Of a stretch of DNA of 64,000 nt, positions 40,573 through 50,558 are shown one piece after another; position 1 is the first letter of the stretch, and the number at the start of each line of letters is the position of its first letter. The stretch comes from Janthinobacterium sp. 64. GTDB lineage: Bacteria > Pseudomonadota > Gammaproteobacteria > Burkholderiales > Burkholderiaceae_D. Made by a program: the position numbers and the translations under genes. The DNA lies in assembly GCF_002813325.1 (NCBI RefSeq), contig NZ_PHUG01000001.1, forward strand, positions 3,224,001-3,288,000, given 5' to 3'. The notes below the pieces were generated by a model that searched no databases, was not told where the DNA came from, and was given only the letters and a program-made list of their open reading frames with translations.

Positions 40573-41729
40573 CGTAAGGTCTCCGTGGCGCCGTCTTTCA
40601 GAATCGCTCGCGCGACGATCAGGCGCATGATTTCATTCGTCCCTTCCAGGATTTGGTGCACGCGCGTGTCGCGCACGTGGCGCTCAAGCGGGTACTCGCG
40701 GATGTAGCCGTAGCCACCGTGCAATTGCAGCGCATCGTTGGCCACATTGAAACCCACATCCGTGGCGAAACGTTTGGCCATGGCGCAATACGCCGTGGCG
40801 TCCGGGCTTTCCTGGTCCAGTTTCCAGGCCGCCAGGCGCACCATCTGGCGCGCCGCCACCAGTTCCGTCAGCATGTCGGCCAGCTTGAATTGCAAGGCCT
40901 GGAATTGCGCCAGTTCGCGGCCGAACTGCGTGCGCTCCTTCATGTACGCTTGCGCCCGCGTCAGGGCCGCCTGCGCCGTGCCCACCGAGCACACGGCGAT
41001 ATTGATGCGCCCGCCGTCGATGCCCTTCATGGCAATGGCAAAGCCTTCGCCTTCCGCGCCCAGCAGGTTGGCCGCCGGCACTTTCACCTGGTCGAAGCTG
41101 ATGATGCGCGTGGGCTGGCTGTTCCAGCCCATCTTTTCTTCTTTCTTGCCATACACGATGCCGGGCAAGTTGGCCGGCACGGCAAACGCGGAAATGCCGG
41201 CCGCGCCTTCGCCGCCGGTCCTCGCCATGACGATCAGCATATCCGTCTGGCCCGCGCCGGAAATGAAGGCCTTGGTGCCGTCGAGAACGTAAAAGTCGCC
41301 ATCCCTGACGGCTTTGGTGCGCAAGGAAGCCGCGTCGGAACCCGATTGCGGTTCCGTCAGGCAATAGCTGGCCAGCTTCTGGCCAGCGGCCAGGGCCGGC
41401 ACCCACTCGTCGCACAGGGCTTCCTGGCCCCAGCGCGACAGCATCCAGGTGGCCATGTTGTGAATCGTGATGTAGGCCGTGGTCGAGGTGCAGCCGCCGG
41501 CCAGCTCTTCAAACACGATGGCCGCATCCTGGCGCGAGAGGCCCAGGCCGCCCCAGCGCTGCGGCGTGTACAGGCCGCAAAAGCCCATCTCGCCCGCCTT
41601 GGCGATCGTTTCCACCGGAAAAATCGATTCCGCGTCCCAATGGGCCGCGTGCGGCGCCAGTTCCCCTTCGGCAAACGCGCGCGCCGCCTGCTGGAACTCG
41701 CGCTGCTCGTCGCTCAGTTCAAAGTCCAT
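40569..41729 (-). CDS. Acyl-CoA dehydrogenase (probable isobutyryl-CoA dehydrogenase)
   Basis: 386 residues with the standard three-domain fold: FELSDEQREFQQAARAFAEG at the start, YCLTEPQSGSDAASLRTKA for FAD/substrate binding, and ILEGTNEIMRLIVAR at the end, which carries the catalytic glutamate region. Next to mmsA, the hydratase and the hydrolase, isobutyryl-CoA is the probable substrate; 2-methylbutyryl-CoA is an alternative. It lies 9 bp downstream of mmsA. Confidence 0.92.
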   Translation of the reverse strand: MDFELSDEQREFQQAARAFAEGELAPHAAHWDAESIFPVETIAKAGEMGFCGLYTPQRWGGLGLSRQDAAIVFEELAGGCTSTTAYITIHNMATWMLSRWGQEALCDEWVPALAAGQKLASYCLTEPQSGSDAASLRTKAVRDGDFYVLDGTKAFISGAGQTDMLIVMARTGGEGAAGISAFAVPANLPGIVYGKKEEKMGWNSQPTRIISFDQVKVPAANLLGAEGEGFAIAMKGIDGGRINIAVCSVGTAQAALTRAQAYMKERTQFGRELAQFQALQFKLADMLTELVAARQMVRLAAWKLDQESPDATAYCAMAKRFATDVGFNVANDALQLHGGYGYIREYPLERHVRDTRVHQILEGTNEIMRLIVARAILKDGATETLR

Positions 41730-41738
41730 GCCAGCTCC

Positions 41739-43247
41739 TTATTTCAGGCTGATGGTGGTGTTGACCTTGCCCACCGAGGCCGCATCCGTGAACCAGCGCT
41801 GGGTAATCGTTTGCGTCTGCGTGTAGAACAGCACGACTTGCTTGCCGAACGGACCTAAATCGCCCAGCTTGGAGCCGCGCGAGCCCGTAAAGCTGAACAG
41901 GGGAACGGGCACGGGAATGGGCACGTTGATGCCGACCTGGCCCACGTCGATTTCTTCCTGGAAGTAGCGGGCGGCCGCGCCGCTTTGCGTAAACAGCGCC
42001 GTGCCGTTGCCGTTCGGATTCGCGTTGACCAAGGCAATCGCTTCGTCAAGCGTATCGACTTCGACGACGATCAAGACGGGGCCAAAGATTTCCTGGTCAT
42101 ACACGACCATGCCCGGTTTCACGCCAGACAGAATCGTCGGCCCGACGAAGTTGCCGTTCGGATAGCCATCGACCTTCACGTCGCGGCCATCGAGGGTCAG
42201 CACGGCGCCCTGTTCGATGCCCTTGGCGACGAGGCTGAACACGCGCTCTTTCGCCGCGCAGGAAATCACGGGGCCCAGGTCAGGATTGTCCTTGCCCGCG
42301 CCCACGGTCAGGGTTTGCGCCTTGGCCGACAATTCCGGCAGCCAGTCGCGCGCTTCGCCCACCAGCACGGCGACGGAGGCGGCCATGCAGCGCTGGCCTG
42401 CCGCGCCGAAGCCCGCACCCAGCAACTGGTTCAGGGTTTGTTCTTTATTGGCGTCCGGCAGCACGACGGCGTGGTTCTTGGCGCCCATCATGCATTGCGC
42501 GCGCTTGCCGTTCAGGCTGGCGCGCTGGTACACATGCGTGCCCACCTTGCTGGATCCCACGAACGAGATCGCCTTGATGTCCGGGTGGTCGCACAGGGCA
42601 TTGACCACGTCTTCGCCGCCGTGTATCACGTTCAGCACGCCGGCCGGGATGCCCGCCTGCAAGGCCAGGCGCACGAGTTTTTCCGTCACGAGCGGGTCTT
42701 GCTCCGATGGTTTCAAGACAAACGTATTGCCGCAGGCAATTGCCATCGGGAACATCCACAGGGGGATCATGGCGGGGAAATTGAACGGCGTAATGCCGGC
42801 GCACACGCCCAGCGGCTGCATCACGCTGTAGGTATCGACGCCGCCGGCCACGTTTTGCGCGTATTCGCCCATTTGCAGCGTGCCGATGTTGGCCGCATGC
42901 TCGACCACTTCCAGGCCACGGAAGACATCGCCTTCCGCGTCGAGCAGGGTCTTGCCCTGTTCCATCGTCAGGGTGGCGGCCAGGTCGGCCATGTTTTCGC
43001 GGATCAGTTGCTGCAATTTCAGGAAAATGCGCGCGCGCGCGCCGATCGGCGTCTTGCGCCAGGTTTTGAAGGCGCGCTGGGCCGAGGCGATGGCCGCATT
43101 GACTTCGTCCGGCGTGGCGAACGGTACCTTGGCCAGGACTTCCTGCGTGGCCGGATTGACGACGTCGCGCCAGACGGTGGTGTTGGATTCAACCCACTCG
43201 CCGTTGATCAAGAGGGGAACGGTCGGAATTGCAGTTTGCGTGGTCAC
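41739..43247 (-). CDS. mmsA: Methylmalonate-semialdehyde dehydrogenase, CoA-acylating (MmsA)
   Basis: 502 residues from a GTG at 43247 with a strong AGGAG 7 bp upstream (43255-43259). It is an aldehyde dehydrogenase with the catalytic cysteine in [14 protein letters not shown] and the MmsA-specific [19 protein letters not shown]. It converts methylmalonate semialdehyde to propionyl-CoA. It is the first gene of the operon and divergent from the regulator, with the TTTGCA array in the shared promoter. Confidence 0.95.
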   Translation of the reverse strand: MTTQTAIPTVPLLINGEWVESNTTVWRDVVNPATQEVLAKVPFATPDEVNAAIASAQRAFKTWRKTPIGARARIFLKLQQLIRENMADLAATLTMEQGKTLLDAEGDVFRGLEVVEHAANIGTLQMGEYAQNVAGGVDTYSVMQPLGVCAGITPFNFPAMIPLWMFPMAIACGNTFVLKPSEQDPLVTEKLVRLALQAGIPAGVLNVIHGGEDVVNALCDHPDIKAISFVGSSKVGTHVYQRASLNGKRAQCMMGAKNHAVVLPDANKEQTLNQLLGAGFGAAGQRCMAASVAVLVGEARDWLPELSAKAQTLTVGAGKDNPDLGPVISCAAKERVFSLVAKGIEQGAVLTLDGRDVKVDGYPNGNFVGPTILSGVKPGMVVYDQEIFGPVLIVVEVDTLDEAIALVNANPNGNGTALFTQSGAAARYFQEEIDVGQVGINVPIPVPVPLFSFTGSRGSKLGDLGPFGKQVVLFYTQTQTITQRWFTDAASVGKVNTTISLK

Positions 43248-43277
43248 TCGGTGTCTCCTTGTGTGGGTATCAGTCTG

Positions 43278-43378
43278 TTTGCATTATTCGCACAATCGCC
43301 GCCGCGAACAAGGCGTGAAAATGCGAGATAATGCAAAGCTGAATCTGTCAATCTGCAAATGTTGTAAATTTGCAGATT
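43278..43378. promoter_or_regulatory. Operator array of the mmsA/regulator divergent promoter
   Basis: Four TTTGCA half-sites occur in about 100 bp. TTTGCATTAT (43278-43287) and its inverted copy ATAATGCAAA (43328-43337) lie 50 bp apart. AATCTGCAAAT (43350-43360) and ATTTGCAGATT (43368-43378) form a perfect 11-bp inverted repeat with a 7-bp spacer. The TTTGCAA core resembles the site of the related actinobacterial regulator RamB. Confidence 0.65.
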
Positions 43379-43404
43379 CCACAAACCGGGGAAGAGGTAC
43401 CGCG

Positions 43405-44787
43405 ATGGCTAAGGTTTTCATGGGCGTGCGCCTGCAGCGGCTGCGCGAGGAACGGCGCATGACGCAGGTGGCGCTGGCCAAGTCCCTGGGCATTTCGCCC
43501 AGCTACCTGAACCAGATGGAACGCAACCAGCGCCCGCTGACGGTGCCGATTTTGCTGCGCATCGGCACGGTGCTGGGGGTCGATCCGCAAATCTTTTCCG
43601 AACACGACAGCGCCAGCCTCGTGGCCGACGTGCGCGACGTGTTCGGCGAATTGCCCGACGCGCCGCCCACCTCGATGGCGGAATTGAAAATGCTGGTGGA
43701 AAACATGCCGGAACTGGCGCGCTCGATCTTGCTCTTGCAGCGGCGCTACCGGGTGATGGCGGAGCGGGCCGATACCCTGGCCGCGCGCCTCGACGACGGC
43801 AGCCGCGGCGCCAGCTCGGCGGCCCCGTCCACGGACGAGGAAGTGCGCGAATACCTGAACCGGCGGCAAAATTACATCGATGAGCTGGACCGGGCGGCGG
43901 AGCTGGTGGCGGGTGAGTTCGATCCGCAGCTGCGTGCGCTCGACGCACTGCAAGGCCGCTTGCTGGAGCGCCACGGCATCGCAGTGCGCTTGTCCGATGG
44001 CGACGCGGGCATGGTGCGCAAGCACCGCTACGACGCCCAGCAACAGATATTGTGGCTGCCCGACACCCTGACGGGCGGCCAGCGCGCCTTCCAGATGGCG
44101 GCGCAAATCAGCCTGCTAGAACACAGCGACTTGATCGACGCTCTCGTGCTGGCGGCGGGGCTCTCCGGCGCGGCCGCGCAAACGGGCGCGCGCCTGGCGT
44201 TTTCGAATTATTTCGCGGGCGCCCTCTTGATGCCCTACCAGCGCTTCCTGCAGGCGGCGGAAACGCGCGCCTACGATATCGAGCGCCTGGCGCACCAGTT
44301 CGGCGTGGGTTTCGAAGCCGTCTGCCACCGCCTGAGCACCATGCAGCGCCCCGAGGCGGCGGGATTGCCGTTCTTCTTCGTGCGCGTCGACCGCGCAGGC
44401 AATGTATCAAAACGCCAGTCGGCGACGGACTTCCATTTTTCAAGAGTGGGCGGCACCTGCCCGCTGTGGATCGTCTACGACGCCTTCAGCCATCCGGGGC
44501 AGGTACTGACGCAGGTGGCCAGCATGCCGGACGGCTGCACCTATCTGTGGATCGCGCGCCAGGTCAGCACGGCGTCGCCGGGCTTCAGGGCTCCCGGTAA
44601 AACCTTTGCCGTGGCGCTGGGTTGCGACATCTCGCAGGCGCACCGGCTGATCTATTCGAAGGGACTCGATTTGCACGACCCGAGCAGCGCCACGCCGATC
44701 GGCACGGGCTGCAAGGTGTGCGAGCGCCAAAGCTGCCCGCAGCGGGCGTTTCCATCGCTGCTGGCCGTGCCGCCCGTGTCGGCTTAA
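43405..44787 (+). CDS. XRE-family short-chain fatty-acyl regulator (ScfR/RamB type)
   Basis: 460 residues from the ATG at 43405 (MAKVFMGVRLQRLREER). The HTH is MTQVALAKSLGISPSYLNQME (residues about 20-40, quoted here in part), an ImmA/IrrE-like domain lies in the middle (AQISLLEHSDLIDALVL and RLAFSNYFAGALLMPY), and the DUF2083 C-terminus has the Cys pair of GTGCKVCERQSCPQRAFP. Family members control propionate, acetate and branched-chain acyl-CoA use. It is divergent from mmsA and most likely controls the operon and itself. Longer in-frame extension to 42880 runs antisense to mmsA and is rejected. Confidence 0.9.
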   Translation: MAKVFMGVRLQRLREERRMTQVALAKSLGISPSYLNQMERNQRPLTVPILLRIGTVLGVDPQIFSEHDSASLVADVRDVFGELPDAPPTSMAELKMLVENMPELARSILLLQRRYRVMAERADTLAARLDDGSRGASSAAPSTDEEVREYLNRRQNYIDELDRAAELVAGEFDPQLRALDALQGRLLERHGIAVRLSDGDAGMVRKHRYDAQQQILWLPDTLTGGQRAFQMAAQISLLEHSDLIDALVLAAGLSGAAAQTGARLAFSNYFAGALLMPYQRFLQAAETRAYDIERLAHQFGVGFEAVCHRLSTMQRPEAAGLPFFFVRVDRAGNVSKRQSATDFHFSRVGGTCPLWIVYDAFSHPGQVLTQVASMPDGCTYLWIARQVSTASPGFRAPGKTFAVALGCDISQAHRLIYSKGLDLHDPSSATPIGTGCKVCERQSCPQRAFPSLLAVPPVSA

Positions 44788-45845
44788 GACTCGTCGACCA
44801 CGCGGGCGCGCAGCGCGTCGAACTCGCGCGAAAATTGCGCGCGCCAGTCGCGCCGCGTGGACTCGTCGATCCAGGCCGCGTCGAGGCCATTGATCATGAA
44901 GCCGCGCATGTCATCGAGGCCGAAACCGAACTCGCGCATCATCATCCAGGCGCCCGTCGGCGTCACGTGGTGCAGGGTCGGATCGTCCGTGTTCGGATGC
45001 AGTTTCAGACCCAGCTTGGCCATGGCGCGGATCGGGTGGTCCAGGGCCCAGCGCTCGGGCGCCAGGGTGCGCAAATAATACGAATTGGTCGGCACCACGG
45101 TAAACACCAGGCCGCGTTCCACGCAGCGCTGCGCCAGGGCCGGGTTGTCAACAATCGTGTAGCCATGGTCGACACGGTCCACCTGCAACTCGTCAATGGC
45201 CGTCGCCACGTTCATCCACGGCATGCCGAATTCGCCCGCGTGCGCCGTGCACTTGAAGCCGGCTTCGCGCGCGGCGCGGTAGGCTTCGATGAAGAGTTCC
45301 GGCGGGCGGTCGTTTTCGCGGTAGTCGATGCCGATGCCGATCACTTCCGGCGCGCGGTGCGCCTTCATCCATTCCACCATCTGCACGGCTTCGGCGGGGG
45401 CCGCTTCGCGGTCGATGCTGGGGATCAGGCGGCCGATCACGCCGAAATCGCGCTGCGCATCGCGGATGGCGGCCACGATGGCGTCTTGCGCCGATTCGTA
45501 GCGGATGCCCGACACGCGCACGGTGCCTGTCGGGTTCCAGAAGAACTCCGCATAGCGCACGCCATGGCCATGCACGTCTTCCAGGTATTCGTAGGTGAGG
45601 CAATACAGGTCAGTCGGCGAGACGATCAGGTGTGCGTCGAGCGCGCGCAGCACGCGCAGCACGCCGACGGGCTTGTCGCCGCGCGTATAGAACGCATCGA
45701 TTTCCTCGGGGCTGACGACATTGCCCGTCTTCGCGGCCAGCGCGCGGAAAGTCGCTTGCCGCACCGTGCCGAACAAATGGCAATGCAGCTCCACTTTCGG
45801 CATGGCGCGTAAAAACTGTTCGATGCTCAGGGGGGAATTAGACAT
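44784..45845 (-). CDS. add: Adenosine deaminase family protein
   Basis: 353 residues with the zinc site of adenosine deaminase: KVELHCHLFGTV (HxH), CTAHAGEFGMP with the catalytic His-Ala-Gly-Glu, DRVDHGYTI, and HPNTDDPTLHHV. It should convert adenosine or a close analogue to inosine. It overlaps the end of the convergent regulator gene by 4 bp, and lies 25 bp after a nucleoside hydrolase, so the pair probably processes imported nucleosides. Confidence 0.92.
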   Translation of the reverse strand: MSNSPLSIEQFLRAMPKVELHCHLFGTVRQATFRALAAKTGNVVSPEEIDAFYTRGDKPVGVLRVLRALDAHLIVSPTDLYCLTYEYLEDVHGHGVRYAEFFWNPTGTVRVSGIRYESAQDAIVAAIRDAQRDFGVIGRLIPSIDREAAPAEAVQMVEWMKAHRAPEVIGIGIDYRENDRPPELFIEAYRAAREAGFKCTAHAGEFGMPWMNVATAIDELQVDRVDHGYTIVDNPALAQRCVERGLVFTVVPTNSYYLRTLAPERWALDHPIRAMAKLGLKLHPNTDDPTLHHVTPTGAWMMMREFGFGLDDMRGFMINGLDAAWIDESTRRDWRAQFSREFDALRARVVDES

Positions 45846-45870
45846 GAAACTCGTTTCGTAGTGAAGTGGG

Positions 45871-46815
45871 TCAGACGAGAATGGCTGCCAGGCGGCGCAT
45901 CAGGCGCTCGATGGCAGCCGGGCCATCGGCCAGCATCGCCACTTGCGTGTTGATGGGTGCGCGGCGCGGCACGCGGAATTCGCACACCGTCATGCCGCGC
46001 GTCAGTTCGCCCGTCAATTCGATGGCCACGTGGGCGCTCTGGAACTGGAACAGCTGCGGCGCTTCCAGGTACAGGGCCACCACCGGGTCGTACATCGGCA
46101 TGGGCACGGAACCGTCGGCACTGCGGATGCGCACATACGCTTCCAGGTAGCCGGCCAGACGCTGCGCGCGCGGCGTGCCGATGGCGCGCAGCTGCCGCAC
46201 TTCCGCATTCGTCACCAGCAGCTGGCGGCACAGGTTCAGGCCGAACATGCGCAGCGGGATGCCTGCCTGGAAGACTTGGGCGGCCGCTTCCGGGTCCGCA
46301 TAGATATTGAATTCGGCCGCCGCCGTGTGGTTGCCCTGGTCGGTCGAGCCGCCCATCAAAATGATTTCGACGATTTTTTCCGCGATATCGGGCGCCTTAG
46401 CCAGCGCGGTTGCGATATTGGTCATCGGCGCAATCGCCATGATGGTGATCTGGCCGGGATGCTTGCGCACGGCGGCGATCAGCGCGTCGACGGCGTGGCC
46501 GGCAGCGTCCGTAGCCGCGCCGGGCGGCAGGATCTCGCCCGTCGTCGGCATGCCGCTGTCGCCGAGGATGCGCTGCGCCGTTTCGATGACGCCGGCCAGA
46601 GGTTCTTCGCAGCCGCGGTAGATCGGCACCGTCAAGCCGTCATGGGCCTTGATGCGCAAGGCGTTGTCGTAGGTGATGGCGACGGGCGCATTGCCCGCCA
46701 CCACGCTCACGCCCAGCCACTCGATGTCGGGATTGCTGCCCAAGAGCAGCATCGTCAGCCAGTCGTCGAAGCCGGGGTCGGTATCGAGCCAGATCTTTTT
46801 CAAGGGTTTGTCCAT
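45871..46815 (-). CDS. Inosine/uridine-preferring nucleoside hydrolase
   Basis: 314 residues. The calcium-binding signature is WLDTDPGFDDWLTMLLLG (residues 9-26), with SVVAGNAPVAITYDNAL and the middle segment ITIMAIAPMTNIATAL typical of the family. It splits a nucleoside into base and ribose. Substrate class is not certain from sequence: the neighbouring deaminase favours purines. No signal peptide is visible, so it is cytoplasmic. Confidence 0.92.
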   Translation of the reverse strand: MDKPLKKIWLDTDPGFDDWLTMLLLGSNPDIEWLGVSVVAGNAPVAITYDNALRIKAHDGLTVPIYRGCEEPLAGVIETAQRILGDSGMPTTGEILPPGAATDAAGHAVDALIAAVRKHPGQITIMAIAPMTNIATALAKAPDIAEKIVEIILMGGSTDQGNHTAAAEFNIYADPEAAAQVFQAGIPLRMFGLNLCRQLLVTNAEVRQLRAIGTPRAQRLAGYLEAYVRIRSADGSVPMPMYDPVVALYLEAPQLFQFQSAHVAIELTGELTRGMTVCEFRVPRRAPINTQVAMLADGPAAIERLMRRLAAILV

Positions 46816-46833
46816 GATGGTTTCCAGTCGAAG

Positions 46834-47865
46834 TCAGGCACCCAGCCACAGGGCGCTGTCGGCAGGCAGCACGAAGGAGACGGCCGTGCCTTCGCGCCAG
46901 GCGGCGCCGCCGGCCGCGCAAATGCCCTTGACCTGGCCCAGCGGGGTTTGCAGCAGGTATTCAACGGTGTCGCCGAGGAAGCCCCGTGCCAGCACGGTGC
47001 CGGGGTATTGGCCTGCAACGTCGTCGGCGGCGCAGACGCGCACCTTGTCCGGGCGCCAGCCCAGCACCGTGGTGCCGGCAGCGACGGGGGACGTGTACGG
47101 CAGGCTGGCGCCCGCGTGGTGCAGCGCACCGTCGCGGTAGTCGAACAGATTTTCAAAGCCCATGAAGTTGGCGACAAAGCGCGTCGACGGCGTATTGAAG
47201 ACGGCTTCCGGCGCGGCCAGCTGCTCGATGCGCCCGCCGTTCATGACGACGATGCGGTCGGACAGGGCCAGCGCTTCTTCCTGGTCGTGCGTCACGTACA
47301 GCATGGTGATGCCCAGTTCGCGCTGGATGCGGCGCAGTTCGGCGCGCATCTGCACGCGCAGCTTGGCGTCCAGGTTCGACAGCGGCTCGTCGAGCAGCAA
47401 CAGGGCCGGCTCGACGACAATGGCGCGCGCCAGCGCCACGCGCTGCTGCTGGCCACCGGACATCTGCGCCGGCAAACGCGTCTCGAACCCCGTCAGGCCC
47501 ACGGCGGCGATCACGGCTTCCACCTTGGTTTTCAGCAGGGCCGGCGCGACCTTGCGCAGGCGCAAACCGAATGCGATGTTGTCGTACACATTCAGGTGCG
47601 GGAACAGCGCATACGACTGGAAGACCATGCCGATATTGCGTTTATTGGGCGCCAGCTTGCCGATTTCGCGGCCGTCCAAAATGATGCGGCCCGACTGCAG
47701 CGGCATCAGGCCGGCAATCGCGCGCATGGTGGTGGTCTTGCCGCAGCCGCTGGGGCCCAGCAGGGAAATCAGCTCGCCCTGCTCGACGTGCAAGTCCAGG
47801 TCTTTCACGGACGTCGTGTTCTTGGCGTAGCCGAGGTTCAGCTTGTGCAGTTCCAGATAACTCAT
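46834..47865 (-). CDS. ABC transporter ATPase, spermidine/putrescine (PotA) type
   Basis: 343 residues. Walker A GPSGCGKTTTM, signature MSGGQQQRVALARAI, Walker B LLLLDEPLSNLDA, H-loop YVTHDQEEALAL, and a C-terminal TOBE-like domain (about 235-343). It energises the two permeases encoded just downstream. Such ATPases serve importers of polyamines, iron(III) or phosphonates, so the sequence alone does not name the solute. Confidence 0.93.
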   Translation of the reverse strand: MSYLELHKLNLGYAKNTTSVKDLDLHVEQGELISLLGPSGCGKTTTMRAIAGLMPLQSGRIILDGREIGKLAPNKRNIGMVFQSYALFPHLNVYDNIAFGLRLRKVAPALLKTKVEAVIAAVGLTGFETRLPAQMSGGQQQRVALARAIVVEPALLLLDEPLSNLDAKLRVQMRAELRRIQRELGITMLYVTHDQEEALALSDRIVVMNGGRIEQLAAPEAVFNTPSTRFVANFMGFENLFDYRDGALHHAGASLPYTSPVAAGTTVLGWRPDKVRVCAADDVAGQYPGTVLARGFLGDTVEYLLQTPLGQVKGICAAGGAAWREGTAVSFVLPADSALWLGA

Positions 47866-47878
47866 CGTGTGTTGCCTC

Positions 47879-48658
47879 TTACATGTATTTAGAAATGCCC
47901 AGCACCTTCTCGGTCACCATCACGAAGGCCATGGTGAACAAGACCAGCAAGGTCGACAGGGCAGCGATCGACGGATCGAAGCTGTTTTCCATATGGCCCA
48001 GCATCTCGATGGGCAAGGTGCTGATGCCGGGACCCGTGAGGAACAGCGACACGGGCACCTGGTTGAACGAGGTGACGAAGGCGAGGAAGAAGGCGGCGAT
48101 CACGGCGTTGCGGATATTCGGCAGCACGATCATGAAAAACGCCCGCAGGCGCGACGCGCCCAGCGTGATGGCGGCATCCTCGATATCCACGCGCAAATTG
48201 ACCAGGCTGGCGTACACGACGCGCACCGAATACGGAATCAGCAGCGCGATATGGCCGATCAGCAGGCCCACGTAGACGGGCGCGTTAATCGTCAGCACCA
48301 GGTGGTGCAGCAAGCCCAGACCGACCAGGATGGCGGGAATGATCAGCGGCGACGTCAGGATTTGCCGGATGGCGCCGATGCCAGGCGGCGGCATGCGCGA
48401 AAACGCATATGCGACGGGTATGCCCAGCAGCAGCGCGATGACGGTGGCGATCAGGCCGATTTCCAGGCTGGTCTGGAAGGCGCGGCGGAACTCGGGCGCC
48501 GACCATACTTCCAGAATCCAGCGCAGCGAATACGACTCGGGCGGGAACGCCAGCGTTTCGCCGCCGGAAAAGCCGGCCAGCACGACGATGGCGAAAGGCC
48601 CCAGCAGGAACAAAAACACCAGCCACAGGACGGCACGTGAAAACAGGCTTTCTTTCAT
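47879..48658 (-). CDS. ABC transporter permease, PotC-like
   Basis: 259 residues with about six membrane helices. The coupling-loop EAA signature is visible near DIEDAAITLGASRLRAFFMI. The N-terminus FSRAVLWLVFLFLLGPFAIV and the order after the ATPase match a PotC-type inner-membrane subunit. It overlaps the other permease gene by 4 bp, so the two are coupled. Confidence 0.9.
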   Translation of the reverse strand: MKESLFSRAVLWLVFLFLLGPFAIVVLAGFSGGETLAFPPESYSLRWILEVWSAPEFRRAFQTSLEIGLIATVIALLLGIPVAYAFSRMPPPGIGAIRQILTSPLIIPAILVGLGLLHHLVLTINAPVYVGLLIGHIALLIPYSVRVVYASLVNLRVDIEDAAITLGASRLRAFFMIVLPNIRNAVIAAFFLAFVTSFNQVPVSLFLTGPGISTLPIEMLGHMENSFDPSIAALSTLLVLFTMAFVMVTEKVLGISKYM

Positions 48659-49494
48659 ACGGAACTCCGGCTCGAGGAAATACGTTTAAGGCCGGCATTC
48701 ACCAGCAGGGTCATGCAGACGAGGATGACGGCGATGACATTCGCCGCGCCGAAATCGCTTTCCACGCTGACCTTCTGGTACAGCAGCGTTTCCAGCATCA
48801 GCACCTTGGTGCCGCCCAGCAGGGCCGGCGTCACATAGGCCGTCACGCAACCCGTAAACACCAGGGTGCCGCCGACCACCAGGCCTTCCTGCGTCAGCGG
48901 CAGGGTGACCTTGCAAAACACTTGCCAGGGATTGGCGCCCAGGGTGGCCGCCGCCGGTTCCACGTCACGCGGCAGGTTTTCCAGCGCGCCGGCCAAGGAC
49001 ATCAGCATCAGCGGCAGCAGCAACTGCAGCAAGCCGACAAACACGGCGAACTCGCTGAACAGCAAACGCAGCGGCTCGTCCGTCAAACCCATGTTGACGA
49101 GCGCCGCGTTGAGGGCGCCGTTACGGCCCAGCAGCACGATCCACGCATAGGTACGCGCAATCGGCGAGACCATCAGCGGCAAGATCATCATGCCGACGAC
49201 CAGCCCGCGCCACTTCGGCGATACGCGCGCCACGGCTTGCGCGGCCGGATAGCCGAGGATGATGGACGCCAGGGTCACCAGCGCGGCGATGCGCAGGGTG
49301 CGCCAAAAGATGGTGCGGTTGAATTCCTGCGAAAAGAAGTCGATGAAGCGGTCAACGCCCCACTGCATGCCGTCGCCGACGCGGAAGGCGTCGACCAGCA
49401 AGGCCAGCACGGGCAGCAGGAAGCAGACGACGATAAAGATCAGCGCCGGCAGGACCAGCAGCAGTCCCAGGCGCTTTTTTGGATCAGCAAACAT
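48655..49494 (-). CDS. ABC transporter permease, PotB-like
   Basis: 279 residues, six hydrophobic helices, with the EAA loop DVEPAAATLGANPWQVFCKV. The N-terminus LLLVLPALIFIVVCFLLPVL is typical of PotB. It forms the channel with the PotC-like partner. The stop region overlaps the next gene start by 4 bp, and the binding-protein gene lies 21 bp upstream. Confidence 0.9.
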   Translation of the reverse strand: MFADPKKRLGLLLVLPALIFIVVCFLLPVLALLVDAFRVGDGMQWGVDRFIDFFSQEFNRTIFWRTLRIAALVTLASIILGYPAAQAVARVSPKWRGLVVGMMILPLMVSPIARTYAWIVLLGRNGALNAALVNMGLTDEPLRLLFSEFAVFVGLLQLLLPLMLMSLAGALENLPRDVEPAAATLGANPWQVFCKVTLPLTQEGLVVGGTLVFTGCVTAYVTPALLGGTKVLMLETLLYQKVSVESDFGAANVIAVILVCMTLLVNAGLKRISSSRSSV

Positions 49495-49515
49495 GGTGTT
49501 TTCTCCTCGTCACCA

Positions 49516-50538
49516 CTATTTGCTCATGGCCTTGTTCCACTGCGTCATCCAGTTGCTGCGCTGCTTGAGGATGGTTTCCGGCTTGACGAACTTCAGCGAA
49601 TTGATCTGGTCGGCGCCATAGGTATTGAATTGCGCGGCCGCCACCGACAGGCGCACGTCCTTGTTGACGGGCGAGTCGACCAGGTTGGTCGCCAGCTGCG
49701 TCTGCACTTCCTTGGACAGCCAGAAATCCATCAGCTGGTAGGCCAGGTCCGCATTCTTCGAACCGGCGACGATGCCCATCACGTTAATGCCAGCTGCCTG
49801 GCCTTCGGCCGGGATGCTCCATTTCAGGGGCAGGCCCGTCTTGAGCATTTGCGACCACGTGAAGCGCGCCACGGGCGCGGCCCAGATTTCATCCTGGGCG
49901 AACAAGGCAGCCAGCTGCGCGCTGTTTTTCGAGAACGTGACGACGTTGCCCTTCATGCCGACGATCTTGGCAAAACCGGTGGCGTAGTCGTCCGTCTTGC
50001 CGCCCCAGGCCGCATCGGCCATGCGCAGCATCAACGGGCCCTGCGTGGTACTCACGTCGGGGAAGGCCACGCGGCCCTTCAGTTCGGGGCGCCACAGGTC
50101 CTTCCACGACGTCAGCGGGGCGATCTTGTCGCTGCGGTACACCAGTCCCACCGAGTACAAGGTATAGCCGACGGCAAAGTTGCCGCCGATGGGATTTTTC
50201 GCCACATCGTACAGCGCTTTGTAATTGCTCAGCCTGGCGTAATCCATGGGCTGGATCACGCCCTTTTGCGCCGCTTCGAGCATGCCGGAATCGGACAGCA
50301 GCACCAGGTCGATCACCGGATTCTTGGCGTGCACCACCAGCTTGGCGATGCGGTCCGCATTATTCCCCGTTTCCACCTTGATGTCGCACCCGCATTTGGC
50401 CTTGAACGGCTCGTACACATACTTCATGAACAAGGGCTGGGCAATCGGATAGGCCGAAATGACCAGCTCGCGTTTTTCCGCGTGGGCGGCGTTGGCCAGC
50501 AAGCCTAGGCTCAACGCCAACATGAGGTGCTTTTTCAA
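49516..50538 (-). CDS. ABC transporter periplasmic substrate-binding protein
   Basis: 340 residues with a Sec signal peptide (MKKHLMLALSLGLLANAAHA). It has the two-lobed extracellular binding-protein pattern: LVISAYPIAQPLFMKYVYEPF, then LVYRSDKIAPLTSWKDLW and LKGRVAFPDVSTTQGPLML, of the type seen in PotD/iron(III) (SBP_bac_8-like) families. The ligand is not evident; the cluster around it argues for a nucleoside or base. It is the first gene of the transporter run, separated from the porin by a hairpin. Confidence 0.9.
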   Translation of the reverse strand: MKKHLMLALSLGLLANAAHAEKRELVISAYPIAQPLFMKYVYEPFKAKCGCDIKVETGNNADRIAKLVVHAKNPVIDLVLLSDSGMLEAAQKGVIQPMDYARLSNYKALYDVAKNPIGGNFAVGYTLYSVGLVYRSDKIAPLTSWKDLWRPELKGRVAFPDVSTTQGPLMLRMADAAWGGKTDDYATGFAKIVGMKGNVVTFSKNSAQLAALFAQDEIWAAPVARFTWSQMLKTGLPLKWSIPAEGQAAGINVMGIVAGSKNADLAYQLMDFWLSKEVQTQLATNLVDSPVNKDVRLSVAAAQFNTYGADQINSLKFVKPETILKQRSNWMTQWNKAMSK

Positions 50539-50558
50539 GATGCTTCCTTTCAGGGGAC

